A stretch of 64,000 bases of DNA from Bradyrhizobium sp. WBAH42 (GCF_024585265.1 NZ_CP036533.1:1302001-1366000), one strand, 5' to 3'. Counted from the first letter of the stretch, positions 54,025-63,623 are shown. Program-made: numbers and translations. Notes: generated from the letters alone by a model not told the origin.

Positions 54025-57000
54025 TTGGGGGGCTGGTTGCGATCGAGCGGGCGGGGTCGCCCGCTTCGGAGAGCCGCGGCCGTGCGCGCGGCATCCGGTG
54101 CGGGCCTCGTCTTGGGTGCGATCGCCCTCGTCAGTCCGGTCCAGGCACAGCAGGTCTTCAACGGATCACAGACCACGCCGAACGGCGCCGTCAACGGCGG
54201 CGGCGGCGTTTGGGACAACACCACGACCAATTGGACGGACGCCGTCGGCTCGGTCAGCACCACCTATGATCCCGCGTCGGTCGGCACGCTATTCGGCAGC
54301 AGCGGTCCTTCGATTCCGGCCACCGGCGGCACGGTGACGGTCACACCGGGAGGTGTTCAGCTCACCGGTCTCGTGGGTTTCGACCTCACCGCCGATGGTT
54401 CGGTCTACACCATCCAGGGCGGCGATCTCAGGCTGGCCTCGGGCGGCACCACATTCGTCACCAATGACGTGACCGGCACCAGCGACCCGTCGGCCATCAT
54501 CGTTTCGCGCATCGTCGGCAGCGGCGGGATCAACGTCCAGGGCTCGGGGACCCTGGCACTGCTCGGCGCCAACACCTATGCCGGTGGCACCTTCATCTGC
54601 AATTGCGGATCCCTGCAACTCGGCGACGCGACCCATACCGCGAGCATTGTCGGCGCCGTCACCAATGAGGGCCTCTTCAGCGTCGTCAATGCCGACACGT
54701 CGGGGATCACGTCGATCCAAAATGCCTTCTCCGGCACGACGCTGTTTCTCAACGCCAGCTCCGCCAGCTCGATCGCGATCACCAACAGCGGCCAGCTGTA
54801 TTTCGGCGATCCGAACGGGGGCGGCTCCGACACCGCGACGGCCGGTCGTGCCACCATCGTCAATGACGGCGGCTTGGTCGGCTTCTTCGGGCGGACCAAT
54901 GCCGGCACGGCCAACATCACCAACCAGAACGGCGGCGGCATCGCTTTTCTTGAACAGGCCTCGGCGGGCTCGGCAACGATCGTGAACAAGGATTTCAGCG
55001 GGACCATATTCGGCTCGCTGGCCGGCTCCGATACGGCGAGCGCCGGCAATGCAACCATCATCAATGAAGCTGATGGTCTCACCAATTTCGGCGCGTTCAC
55101 GACGGCCGGCAATGCCACGATCATCACCAAGGACGGCGGCAAGACCGAGTTCTTCGACAATGCCACCGGCGGCAACGCCCGCTTCATCACCACCGGAACA
55201 GGCATCGTCGATTTCGGGGTCAGCATTGGCCCGAACGGCGACGGCCGCATCACCGCGGGTTCGATCGAAGGCAGCGGCTTCTATTATATCGGCGGCGGCA
55301 ATACGCTCGCCGTCGGGAGCAACAACCGTTCGACCGAAGTCAGTGGCGTCATCGGCGATTACGATCCCTGCGGTTGCGGCCCGATCGGGCCGGGCTCGCT
55401 GGAGAAGGTCGGCAGCGGCACGCTGATCCTCTCGGGCGCCAACACCTATACCGGCAGCACCAATGTGAATGGTGGCATCCTGCGGGTTGACGGCGACATC
55501 TCCCCGTCGAGCCTGACGACCGTCAATTCGGGCGGCGCGCTGTTCGGCGCCGGAAGGGTCGGCAATACCGTCATCGCCAGCGGCGGCATCTATGCGCCGG
55601 GTGACGGGGGGCCGGGCTCGAGCATGCAGGTCCAGGGCCATCTCGCCTTCCAGTCCGGCTCGGTCTACGTCGTGCAGGTCGGTAGCGGATCCAGCACGAG
55701 CCACGCACGCGTCAGCGGCAATGTCGTGCTGAACGGCACGGTCGGTGTCGCGCTGTATCCGGGCGCTGCGGTGATGAAGCACTACTCCATCATGCAGTTC
55801 TTCGGCAGCTCCAGCGACAATTTTTCCGGCGTTGCCGCGCCGGGCGGCCTCATCGGCACGACAACTGTCGGATCGAACGAGGTCTTTCTCGATTTTGCGC
55901 TCGACTATGGCGCGAAATACGCTCTCAACGTCAACCAGAAGAACGTCGCGACGACGCTTCAGAATTTCTTCAACAGCAACGGCTTCCTGCAAGCCGAATT
56001 CGCAGGCCTCGGGCCCAACGGCCTGACGCAGGCCTCCGGCGAGCCGGCGACGGGGGCGCAGCAGACGACCTTCAACGCGATGAACCTGTTCCTCGGCCTG
56101 TTGACCGACGTCTTCAGCTCAGGACGCAGCGGCACGCCTGGCGCAACGCCCTTTGCCCCCGATGCTCAAGCGCGCGGCAAGAAGACGCGCGACGCCTTCG
56201 CCGCGATCGACCGCAAGGCGCCGGCTGCGACGTTCGAGCAGCGCTGGGACGTGTGGGCGGCCGGCTATGGCGGCTCGCAGACCACCGACGGCAACGCCGG
56301 CCTCGGCTCGAACAACACCACCAGCAGCGTCTATGGCACCGCCGTGGGCCTCGACTACCGCTTCTCGCCGTCGACGATTGCGGGCTTCGCCCTCGCAGGC
56401 GGCGGGACTGGATTCAACGTCAGCGGGCTCGGTTGGGGGCGCTCCGATCTGTTCCAGGCCGGCGCCTTCCTGCGTCATACGGCCGGACCGGCCTACGTCA
56501 CGGCGGCGCTCGCCTATGGCTGGCAGGACGTTACGACCAACCGCGTCGTGACGGCCGCCGGCTATGACCAGTTGCGGGCGCAGTTCAACGCCAACGCCGT
56601 CTCGGGCCGCATCGAGGGCGGCTATCGCTACGCCATGCAATGGGCCGGCGTCACGCCCTACGCCGCGCTCCAGGCCACCTTGTTCAGCCTTCCCGCCTAT
56701 GCCGAGTCGGCGGTGGTGGGCAGCAACGTCTTCGCGCTCAACTATGCCGCCAAGGACGTGACCAGCACCCGCTCCGAGCTCGGCCTGCGCGCCGACCGGT
56801 CCTTTGCCGCGGCCGGCGGCCTGATGACCCTGCGCGGCCGCCTCGCCTGGGCGCACGATTACAATCCGGACCGCACGGTCGGTGCGGTGTTCCAGACGCT
56901 GCCAGGATCGGCCTTCGTCGTGAACGGCGCCGCGCAGGCGCGCGACTCCGCGCTGACCACGGCATCGGTGCAGATGAACTGGATGAACGGCTGGTCCGCG

Positions 57001-57078
57001 TCGGCGACATTCGAGGGCGAGTTCTCGAACCTCACGCGGTCCTACGCCGGCAAGGGTCTCGTGCGCTACGCGTGGTAA
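54025..57078 (+). CDS. Autotransporter with beta-helix passenger and outer-membrane barrel
   Basis: 1017 aa from a TTG at 54025 (GGAGGACGAGCG upstream). Signal peptide about 1-42 (cleavage VQA-Q). The passenger carries two autotransporter-associated repeats (LALLGANTYAGGTF, about 180-205; LILSGANTYTGSTNVNGGI, about 468-490) and between them at least six related units with the pattern AG.ATI.N..GG...F (about 270-400), a beta-helix. The C-terminal barrel (about 740-1017; WDVWAAGYGG start, aromatic last residue YAW) anchors it. The passenger has no enzymatic domain I can see, so adhesion or surface coating is the likeliest role. Its stop is one base from that of the convergent MCE gene. Confidence 0.92.
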   Translation: MGGWLRSSGRGRPLRRAAAVRAASGAGLVLGAIALVSPVQAQQVFNGSQTTPNGAVNGGGGVWDNTTTNWTDAVGSVSTTYDPASVGTLFGSSGPSIPATGGTVTVTPGGVQLTGLVGFDLTADGSVYTIQGGDLRLASGGTTFVTNDVTGTSDPSAIIVSRIVGSGGINVQGSGTLALLGANTYAGGTFICNCGSLQLGDATHTASIVGAVTNEGLFSVVNADTSGITSIQNAFSGTTLFLNASSASSIAITNSGQLYFGDPNGGGSDTATAGRATIVNDGGLVGFFGRTNAGTANITNQNGGGIAFLEQASAGSATIVNKDFSGTIFGSLAGSDTASAGNATIINEADGLTNFGAFTTAGNATIITKDGGKTEFFDNATGGNARFITTGTGIVDFGVSIGPNGDGRITAGSIEGSGFYYIGGGNTLAVGSNNRSTEVSGVIGDYDPCGCGPIGPGSLEKVGSGTLILSGANTYTGSTNVNGGILRVDGDISPSSLTTVNSGGALFGAGRVGNTVIASGGIYAPGDGGPGSSMQVQGHLAFQSGSVYVVQVGSGSSTSHARVSGNVVLNGTVGVALYPGAAVMKHYSIMQFFGSSSDNFSGVAAPGGLIGTTTVGSNEVFLDFALDYGAKYALNVNQKNVATTLQNFFNSNGFLQAEFAGLGPNGLTQASGEPATGAQQTTFNAMNLFLGLLTDVFSSGRSGTPGATPFAPDAQARGKKTRDAFAAIDRKAPAATFEQRWDVWAAGYGGSQTTDGNAGLGSNNTTSSVYGTAVGLDYRFSPSTIAGFALAGGGTGFNVSGLGWGRSDLFQAGAFLRHTAGPAYVTAALAYGWQDVTTNRVVTAAGYDQLRAQFNANAVSGRIEGGYRYAMQWAGVTPYAALQATLFSLPAYAESAVVGSNVFALNYAAKDVTSTRSELGLRADRSFAAAGGLMTLRGRLAWAHDYNPDRTVGAVFQTLPGSAFVVNGAAQARDSALTTASVQMNWMNGWSASATFEGEFSNLTRSYAGKGLVRYAW

Positions 57079-57079
57079 G

Positions 57080-57907
57080 CTACTGCTTCTTCTGCTCGGG
57101 CTTGCGCGGTGGGCGCGGGGATGCAGGCGCCGGCGCGCCGCTCATCTTGTTGGCGGCCTCGCTGACGTCGAGCAGCGAGCGGCGAATGTCGTCGAGATAG
57201 GCTGCCGACTTTTTCTTCATGGTGCCGGCAAGCTCGTGCAGCCCCTGGATCTTCTCGAACAGCTCGTCCGCCTTGCCGTCGACGAAGCCCGGCACCGCGC
57301 CTTCGATCTTCCCGACCGCCTTGTCGAAGCCCGCAAAGGCGCTGTCCACCTTGGCCATGACGGAGTCGATCTCGCCGCCCTTGCTCCTGAGGTCGGCGGT
57401 GGTGGCCTCGAACGTGTGCAGGCCCTCCTTGATCGCGGGGGCGTTGTTCACGATGGTGCGGTCGACGCTGTGCAGGGTTTCGACGATGGTTTCGGCGTCG
57501 CTGAGATCGGCCGTCAGCACCGGGATGCCGTCCGCGTCCAGCGGCACCGGCGGTGCAGAGGGGACGCCGCCGATCAATGAGATCGCGGCAACGCCGGTGA
57601 GACCCTGGAACTCGATGCCTGCCACGGTGTCCTTGCGGATCGGCGCGGCATTGTCGAGCATGACGAGCGCCACGATCCTGCGGGGACTCTCCAGCTTGAT
57701 CGACAGGATCTGGCCGGCGGGCACGCCGTCGAAATTGACCGGCCCACCGCGGCGCAGGCCGCTGGCGGAGCCGCCCTCGAACACCACGCGCAACTGGCTG
57801 CGGCTCTGGATGGTGCGCCATTTCTGCACGCCGAGCAGGCCGCCGAACGCCACGGCGATCGCCGCCAGCGTCGCCGTTCCGATCACAAGATTGCTCGCGC
57901 GTGCCAT
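57080..57907 (-). CDS. MCE/MlaD-family protein
   Basis: 275 aa. N-terminal TM (about 8-27), then an MCE domain (about 38-115; QLRVVFEGGSASGLRRGGPVNFDGVPAGQI with the VxFxG pattern), followed by a long helical/coiled-coil part (about 130-245) and a basic Pro-rich tail. MCE proteins bind lipids in the periplasm as part of Mla-type ABC importers that keep the outer membrane asymmetric. No MlaE/MlaF-type genes are adjacent, so this is an orphan subunit or it works with partners elsewhere. Confidence 0.88.
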   Translation of the reverse strand: MARASNLVIGTATLAAIAVAFGGLLGVQKWRTIQSRSQLRVVFEGGSASGLRRGGPVNFDGVPAGQILSIKLESPRRIVALVMLDNAAPIRKDTVAGIEFQGLTGVAAISLIGGVPSAPPVPLDADGIPVLTADLSDAETIVETLHSVDRTIVNNAPAIKEGLHTFEATTADLRSKGGEIDSVMAKVDSAFAGFDKAVGKIEGAVPGFVDGKADELFEKIQGLHELAGTMKKKSAAYLDDIRRSLLDVSEAANKMSGAPAPASPRPPRKPEQKKQ

Positions 57908-57960
57908 GAGGCTGAGTTTAGGGCCAAAGCGGGATGGTTGGAAGAAGGCCGCGATGGTAC

Positions 57961-58048
57961 GTAGGGCGGGTTAGCGAAGCGTAACCCGCCGCTTTCGCCT
58001 CAGCAGTCGTGTAGATTGGCGGATTACGCTGGCGCTAATCCGCCCTAC
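57961..58048. repeat. Palindromic extragenic repeat, family C (variant), copy 3
   Basis: 88 bp; GTAGGGCGGGTTAGCGAAGC at the left and GGCGCTAATCCGCCCTAC at the right. It is related to 12803-12897 and 25326-25415 but with GGTTAGCG in place of GGCAAAGCG and a TGTAGATTGGCGGATTACG inner part. It lies between the MCE gene (upstream of its start) and the acyl-CoA synthetase stop. Confidence 0.8.
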
Positions 58049-58053
58049 GCACC

Positions 58054-60270
58054 TCAGTGTCCCGCCGCCCGCCTCGCCGCGGCGTTGTTCAGCACGATCA
58101 GCGCGTCGACGGCGACGCCCGTCCTGGCATTGATCAGGAACGGGTTGATGTCGATCGAGGCGATGCGATCGCCCGCATCCGCAATCAAATTGGACAGCCC
58201 GACCAGCGCCTTCACCGCCGAGGCCTCGTGCAAGACCGGCCTGCCGCGATAGCCGCGCATCTTGATGCCGGCCTTGGTGCGGCCGATCAGGAGCCGTGCT
58301 TCGCTTGCGTCCAGCGGCGCGCCGGCGAGCGCGACGTCCTTCATCAGCTCGATGTCGATGCCGCCGGTGCCGAACAGCACGACCGGGCCCATCTCGGCAT
58401 CGAGCGAGGCGCCGACCACCAGCTCGAGCTCGGCCTTGACCTGCTGTGCGATCAGGATGCCGTCGAGCTTCGGCTTGCCCTTGAGTTTCGCGACCCGCGC
58501 TGTGATGTCGGCGAACGCCTTCTTCACCTCGGCCGCGCTATTGAGGTTCAGCACCACGCCGCCGATGTCCGACTTGTGCAGGATCTCGGCGCTGACGACC
58601 TTGGCCACGACCGGAAAGCCGATCTGCTTGGCAATCTTCACCGCGTCCGCCGCGGTCTGTGCGATCGCCTCCTGCGAGATCGGGATGCCGTAGGCCTTGA
58701 GCAGCTTCTTCGAGGCGACCTCGTCGAGCGCGGCGCCGGTCGCCGATGCCAACGTCTTCTCCAGCACGGCGCGCGCGGCGGGCTTCGAGCTCGAGACGAT
58801 GTCGGGCACCTCCTTGCGCAGCTTGGCGTAAGCGAGCAGCGACTTGATCGCGGTCACCGCGCGGTCCATGCCCTGCATGACCGCGAGATGTGGCAGCGAC
58901 TTCCGCAAGTCCTTGGTGTGCTCGGTGAAGCCGATCGACATCGCGCTGGTATAGATCACCGGCTTGCCTGCCTTGCTCGCCATCTCGTTGACGATGCGCA
59001 GGTTGCGCTCGCGCAGCTCGTGCGGCGCCTTCGGCAGCTCGGCATCGACGATGACGATGTCGATATCGGGGTCGTCGATCATCAACTTGATCGACTTCAT
59101 GTAGACGGAGGGATCGACCACCGCGGCGAAGCCGGCGTCGAGCGGATTGCCGACGATCGAGCCGGGGCCGAGCATCTTCGCGAGCTCCGCACTGACATGC
59201 GGGCTCAGCGGCGCGAAGTTCAGGCCTGCGGCGTAGAAGGCGTCGATCAGCATGCCGCGCTTGCCGCCGGACAGCGTCACGGCGGCAAGCCGGTCGCCTT
59301 TGGGCAAGCCAGCGTGGACGAAGCACTCGGTGGTCTCGATCAGCTCGTCGAGGCCGCCGACCCGGATCACTCCTTCGCGCGTCGCGATCGCGTCGAACGT
59401 CTCGATCGAGCCGGCGAGCGCGCCGGTATGCGCCATCGCCGCGGCGCGGCCGCCTTCGGAGGCGCCGAGCTTGAGCGCGATCACGGGCTTGCTCGCCGCG
59501 CGTGCTGCCTTGCAGGCGTCGCGGAAGGCCTTGGTGTTGCGCACGCCTTCGAGGTAGACGACGATCACCTTGATGCTCGGATCCTCGGCGAAATAGCGCA
59601 TCAGATCCGGCGTCTCGAGTCCGGCCTCGTTGCCTGTGGTCACCATGTAGCCGACGCCGACGCCGCGGTCTTCCAGCGCCTGGCGGATCGCCATGACGAT
59701 GGCGCCGGATTGGCCGGCGATCGCGACTGCGCCTTGCTCCATGGTGACGATGCGATCGTCGATATTGGTGAAGAGCTTTTCGCCGGCGCTCAAATTGCCG
59801 AGGCAGTTCGGGCCGGTCACGGCGAGCCCCGTCTCGCGCACGGCCGCCTGCAATTCGGCAGCGAGCTTCTGGCTTTCGTCATCCTGCAGCTCGCTGAAGC
59901 CCGAGGTGACGATGGTGGCCGAACGCGCGCCGGCCGCGGCGGCGTCGCGGATCACCTGCACGGCAAAGCGCGCAGGCACCAGCACCAGGACATGATCGGG
60001 CTTCTCCGGAAGACTCGCAAAGTCCTTGTAGCAGGGAACGCCCCAGATGGCGTCGCGCTTGGCATTGACCGGATAGAGGCCGCCCTCGTAGCCGTACTTG
60101 ATCAGATTGTTCCAGATGCGCTCGGCATAATTGCCGGGCTTGTCGGTCGCGCCCACCAGCACGATGTTGTGCGGGTGCAGCATGGCATGGATACCCTTGA
60201 TGATGTCGCTGGCATCGGGCGGCGGAGACCATGGACGGGACGCGGATGCAGCAGACACATGGGCTTCCAT
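58054..60270 (-). CDS. ADP-forming acyl-CoA synthetase (acetate-CoA ligase family)
   Basis: 738-aa fused alpha/beta NDP-forming synthetase: acyl-CoA + ADP + Pi to or from acid + CoA + ATP. N-terminal CoA-binding Rossmann domain (about 25-160; NIVLVGATDKPGNYAERIWNN), succinyl-CoA-ligase-like domains (about 170-490) with the likely phosphohistidine in MAHTGALAG, and a C-terminal ATP-grasp domain (about 510-735; SKKLLKAYGIPI, PVVAKVVSAEILHKSDIGGV). The ATG at 60270 has GAGGTCACG upstream. The substrate acid (acetate, an aryl acid or other) is not determinable. Neighbouring genes give no hint. Confidence 0.9.
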   Translation of the reverse strand: MEAHVSAASASRPWSPPPDASDIIKGIHAMLHPHNIVLVGATDKPGNYAERIWNNLIKYGYEGGLYPVNAKRDAIWGVPCYKDFASLPEKPDHVLVLVPARFAVQVIRDAAAAGARSATIVTSGFSELQDDESQKLAAELQAAVRETGLAVTGPNCLGNLSAGEKLFTNIDDRIVTMEQGAVAIAGQSGAIVMAIRQALEDRGVGVGYMVTTGNEAGLETPDLMRYFAEDPSIKVIVVYLEGVRNTKAFRDACKAARAASKPVIALKLGASEGGRAAAMAHTGALAGSIETFDAIATREGVIRVGGLDELIETTECFVHAGLPKGDRLAAVTLSGGKRGMLIDAFYAAGLNFAPLSPHVSAELAKMLGPGSIVGNPLDAGFAAVVDPSVYMKSIKLMIDDPDIDIVIVDAELPKAPHELRERNLRIVNEMASKAGKPVIYTSAMSIGFTEHTKDLRKSLPHLAVMQGMDRAVTAIKSLLAYAKLRKEVPDIVSSSKPAARAVLEKTLASATGAALDEVASKKLLKAYGIPISQEAIAQTAADAVKIAKQIGFPVVAKVVSAEILHKSDIGGVVLNLNSAAEVKKAFADITARVAKLKGKPKLDGILIAQQVKAELELVVGASLDAEMGPVVLFGTGGIDIELMKDVALAGAPLDASEARLLIGRTKAGIKMRGYRGRPVLHEASAVKALVGLSNLIADAGDRIASIDINPFLINARTGVAVDALIVLNNAAARRAAGH

Positions 60271-60399
60271 GGCGTGACCTCACCTGTTGTTCTTATTGGT
60301 GTGTCGCGTCACTCTGTTCTATGGCGAGTCCTTTGGCAACTGTGTGGCTGGTATGCCGTGTGGTGGAATGAAGTGCGCATCGGTGCGTGTCAGTCCGAT

Positions 60400-60987
60400 C
60401 TATCCGTCGGCGCTAATCAATGTTGCATGCAGGGTGTAGCGCTCGGGGCCGGATGTGACGGCATCGAAGGGCCAGCAAGTCGCGAGAACAAGCTCGAAAC
60501 CCTGTGCCATGGGATCGATGCCCGACGCATCGAAGCGAACCACGGCCGAGGAGTCTGCGCGATAGCGAAAATGTCGACCGTCGCTGCGTGTGACATCGAT
60601 GACGTCACCCATGGCAACATCCTTCAGGAAGCGAAAATGAGTGTCGCGATGGGCGGCATAGACGGCAATCCCGCGCTCGCCCGCTTCAGCCGTGTGCTGG
60701 ACATGGCCCGGCCCGAAAGCAAGCGCCTGGCCGCTCGTGCCTTCCAGCACGATCGCGCTGGCACCGATCCGCTTGACTTCGATCCGCGCGACCGGCCAGG
60801 TGTCGGCCCATGACCAGGGCTTCACCGCCTGCCTTGTCGCAACGCTTCGGTCGAATGCCCGCTCCAGCAGCACCTGCGCCAGCCAGGCCTTGGCATGGAT
60901 GTAGGCGCCGTCGCCGAACAGGATGAGGCCGATCAACGCCAGGATCAGCGGGGAGATGAGGCGGGGAATTTTATCCACGATCGTCAT
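60400..60987 (-). CDS. Class GN-type proteobacterial sortase
   Basis: 195-aa membrane-anchored cysteine transpeptidase. N-terminal TM about 9-25; catalytic His113 (YAAHRDTHF), Cys171 (ATCWPF) and Arg183 (PERYTL). This class occurs in Gram-negative bacteria beside a single target protein, which is exactly what lies upstream (61178-63442, same strand). The ATG at 60987 lies inside a palindromic repeat whose edge is at 60982; no better start is seen, although the frame is open for 35 more codons within the repeat. Confidence 0.88.
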   Translation of the reverse strand: MTIVDKIPRLISPLILALIGLILFGDGAYIHAKAWLAQVLLERAFDRSVATRQAVKPWSWADTWPVARIEVKRIGASAIVLEGTSGQALAFGPGHVQHTAEAGERGIAVYAAHRDTHFRFLKDVAMGDVIDVTRSDGRHFRYRADSSAVVRFDASGIDPMAQGFELVLATCWPFDAVTSGPERYTLHATLISADG

Positions 60988-61096
60988 TGCGAGCCACCGG
61001 GTCCGCGCGAAGCGCGACCCGATGACAGGCTCCGCGAAGCAATCCAGAGTCTCTCCGCGGCGGCAGCCTGGATTGCTTCGCTGCGATCGCAATGAC
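60982..61096. repeat. Palindromic extragenic repeat, family B, enlarged copy 5 overlapping the sortase start
   Basis: 115 bp; opens CGTCATTGCGAGC and closes CTGCGATCGCAATGACCG, inner GAAGCAATCCAGAGTC / AGCCTGGATTGCTTC as in the other copies. An additional dyad GGGTCCGCGCGAAGCGCGACCC-like block (about 61000-61020) enlarges the left arm. The first two codons of the sortase gene (reverse strand ATGACG) are the end of the repeat. Confidence 0.85.
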
Positions 61097-61177
61097 CGTA
61101 AGAAAAAGGCGCGCGCGGCCGTTTGGAGGGGACGGGCAGCCGCGCGCGCTAACAGAGGAGTTCGGGGGGCTCCTCTC

Positions 61178-63442
61178 TCAAACGGTGTCAGTGAGCAAGG
61201 GCTGACGCCGGTTGAACACGAACAGGACCAGGGCGAGCACGATCAGGATGAAGCCCGCGATCATCTTCAGCTCGGCCGAGGTTGCGGTCTTGGGCAGACG
61301 GATCGCGTCGGGCGCGGCAGGCGTCGACCGCCGCGTCGCCGGCTGATTGCGCGCATCGGCGTGACGTTCGCGCAGCTGTGTCGGCGTCAGATGCGGCCGC
61401 TCGCCGAACACTTTCTCGAACTCCCAACCCGCGGGCAGGTTGATCGGCAGCTCGCTGAGCTTCAGCGGCGCGCCTTCGGGACGGCTTGGCGTCTTGTCGA
61501 CTGCGACGAGGCTGGTCAGCCGCGTGACGATCTGATGGTCGAGCGCCAGCGCCAGGATCGCCTTGTCGGAGTCTTCGGGTGTCATCTCGCGCAGGGTGCG
61601 TGCCACCTCCGCATCGGCGATCTTGCGCCTGGCCCAGAGTTTCGACAGACCCTTGCCTTCGGCGGCGTTTTGCAGCGGCAGCGTCACCGACCACGGACGG
61701 TCGCCGACGCGGCCCTTGATCTCGAGCGCACCTGCGACCTTGTCGAGCCTGACCGCGAGCACCAGAGGCTCGTCGCGATAGACGTCCGGAATGATCGCCG
61801 GGGTGACGTCGGACTTCGCCTCGGAAAACTTTGCGGTGAGGCCGGTCACGGCCGGATTCTCCAGCTTGGCGAACAGGCCGCGCATGCGCTCCTCGACCTG
61901 CTCGACGGACCCGATATGGGTGAAGGCGCCGCGGCCGAGCTCGGCGGCGCGGGTCATCAGATAGGTGTTGGGCGCAGATCCGATGCCGACCATGAAGACA
62001 CGCGAGCGGCCGCGCATCGTCGTGATCGCATCGAACAATTGCTGCTCGTTGCCGATCGCGCCGTCGGTCAGGAACACGATCTGGCGGACCATGCCGGTGT
62101 CGCCGAGCTTGTCGATCAGTGCCGCGCGCATCGCCGGCACCATCTCGGTGCCGCCGCGCGCCTGCAAGGCGCCGACGAAGGAGGTCGCCTCGCCGACATG
62201 CGCGGCATCGGCCGGGACGGAGGCCGGAAACAGCACGTCCATGGTGTCGTCGAAGCGGATCACGTTGAAGCGGTCATTCGGCTGCAGGCGGCCGAGGGCG
62301 TAGAGCAGGCTTGCCTTGGCCTGCACGATGGAGGTGCCGCCCATCGAGCCGGAATTGTCGATCACGAACACGACCTCGCGCGGCAGCGGCTTCTGCGTCG
62401 CCTGCTCGGCGCTCGGCGGGGTGATGAAGGCGAGCAAATAATCGGCATCGCCGACATGCTCGCGAAACAGGCCGACCGACGGCGCTTTCTCCGCAGCCGG
62501 CTTCCAGGTCAGCTCGAAGTCGCGGTCGGCGGGCACAGTGCCGTCGACGAGCGTGACCACGCGCGTCATGTTGTCCGGACTTTCCGTCTTGACGTTGTGA
62601 TGATGGCTCTTGACCTCGCCGAGCGCGAAGCCGGCCTGCAGGCGGACCGTGATGCTGGTCGGATTGACCGGCGCATTTTTGCCGGGATCCAGCACGGGCG
62701 GCGAGATGCGGTCGCGATCCGGCACCGGGTCCGACGTCGCCGCGCCCCAGCCCGAGCCATCCTTGCGGAAGTCGACACTCTGGATGATCGGCGCGGGATT
62801 GTAGCGCGGGGCGACCACCAGCGGCAGGCGCAACGAATATTCATTGCCGACTTGATGCACCGGCTCCTGGTATTCGATCTGCACCAGCACGGTTTCGCCG
62901 GGACCGATATTGGCGACCGAGTTGGTGAAGATGTTCGGCCGCTCCTGCTCGGTGAGCGCGGCCTTCTGCCCGGCGCGGCGCGCCTCCTCGTAGATCACGC
63001 GCGCCTGCTGCCGTTCCTTGATGTCGCCGACGATGACGCGGTCGCCGACCACCATCTTCAGCGTGTCGACGGCGCCGCCGGCCGCAAGCGGATAGACATA
63101 GGTGGCCTCGACCCAATCCTTGCTCGGGTTGCGGAATGCTTGCGTGACGCGGGCGCGCAAGGTCGGGCCCGACACCGTGATGTCGACATCGGTGCCGAGG
63201 CGGATCGCCTCTAGGGTGGCGCCGTCCTGCTTCAGCAGCAGGCTGCCCGACCGTGCGTCGCCGGGCTGGAGCAGGCTGGCCTGCTCGGTCGTTGCCGACC
63301 AACTCGCGCCAAAACTCACCAGCAGGGCCAGGAAGGCGACCAGCATCACCGCGATGCCCTGTGCGAGAAGGAACAGTCCGACCTTGATGAGGCGGCTCAA
63401 CAGGGGGTGTTCGTCGCCCTCGGCCGTATCGTAGGCGTCCAT
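61178..63442 (-). CDS. Sortase target protein with VIT and VWA domains and LPKTA sorting signal
   Basis: 754 aa from the ATG at 63442 (GGGAG site). N-terminal hydrophobic segment about 17-45 (signal or anchor), a VIT domain (about 60-190; ATYVYPLAAGGAVDTLKMVVGDR-type start and IYEEARRAGQKAALTEQERPN), then a VWA domain (about 320-500) with a complete MIDAS start DNSGSMGG. The C-terminus is a Gram-positive-style sorting signal: LPKTA at 716-720, hydrophobic segment, then FNRRQ. It should be handled by the sortase 190 bp downstream on the same strand. The family is the proteobacterial sortase-target type; its role is unknown, possibly a metal-dependent adhesin. Confidence 0.92.
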   Translation of the reverse strand: MDAYDTAEGDEHPLLSRLIKVGLFLLAQGIAVMLVAFLALLVSFGASWSATTEQASLLQPGDARSGSLLLKQDGATLEAIRLGTDVDITVSGPTLRARVTQAFRNPSKDWVEATYVYPLAAGGAVDTLKMVVGDRVIVGDIKERQQARVIYEEARRAGQKAALTEQERPNIFTNSVANIGPGETVLVQIEYQEPVHQVGNEYSLRLPLVVAPRYNPAPIIQSVDFRKDGSGWGAATSDPVPDRDRISPPVLDPGKNAPVNPTSITVRLQAGFALGEVKSHHHNVKTESPDNMTRVVTLVDGTVPADRDFELTWKPAAEKAPSVGLFREHVGDADYLLAFITPPSAEQATQKPLPREVVFVIDNSGSMGGTSIVQAKASLLYALGRLQPNDRFNVIRFDDTMDVLFPASVPADAAHVGEATSFVGALQARGGTEMVPAMRAALIDKLGDTGMVRQIVFLTDGAIGNEQQLFDAITTMRGRSRVFMVGIGSAPNTYLMTRAAELGRGAFTHIGSVEQVEERMRGLFAKLENPAVTGLTAKFSEAKSDVTPAIIPDVYRDEPLVLAVRLDKVAGALEIKGRVGDRPWSVTLPLQNAAEGKGLSKLWARRKIADAEVARTLREMTPEDSDKAILALALDHQIVTRLTSLVAVDKTPSRPEGAPLKLSELPINLPAGWEFEKVFGERPHLTPTQLRERHADARNQPATRRSTPAAPDAIRLPKTATSAELKMIAGFILIVLALVLFVFNRRQPLLTDTV

Positions 63443-63623
63443 TGGCTTGCTCCCGAAGCATGTTTGCCGGTCCCAGCATCCGTCGGCGGGACGCCATTCC
63501 GCGAGCAGAATGATCGGCAATGTTCCGCCGCGGCCGTCCCGGGCTCGTTCCGGGCGGGCGGCCATGTGCGGTTTTGTGCTGGTTTGTGCGCCCTGCTAGA
63601 GTGACCAGACTGGAGCGGGGCTG

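Noticed and set aside
58057..60813. 918-codon open frame on the plus strand
   Set aside because: It is antisense to the ADP-forming acyl-CoA synthetase; long shadow frames are common in GC-rich genes, and its translation is His/Arg/Asp/Ala-rich with no domain.
60923..63214. 763-codon open frame on the plus strand
   Set aside because: Antisense to the sortase-target gene, which has clear VIT, VWA and LPKTA features.
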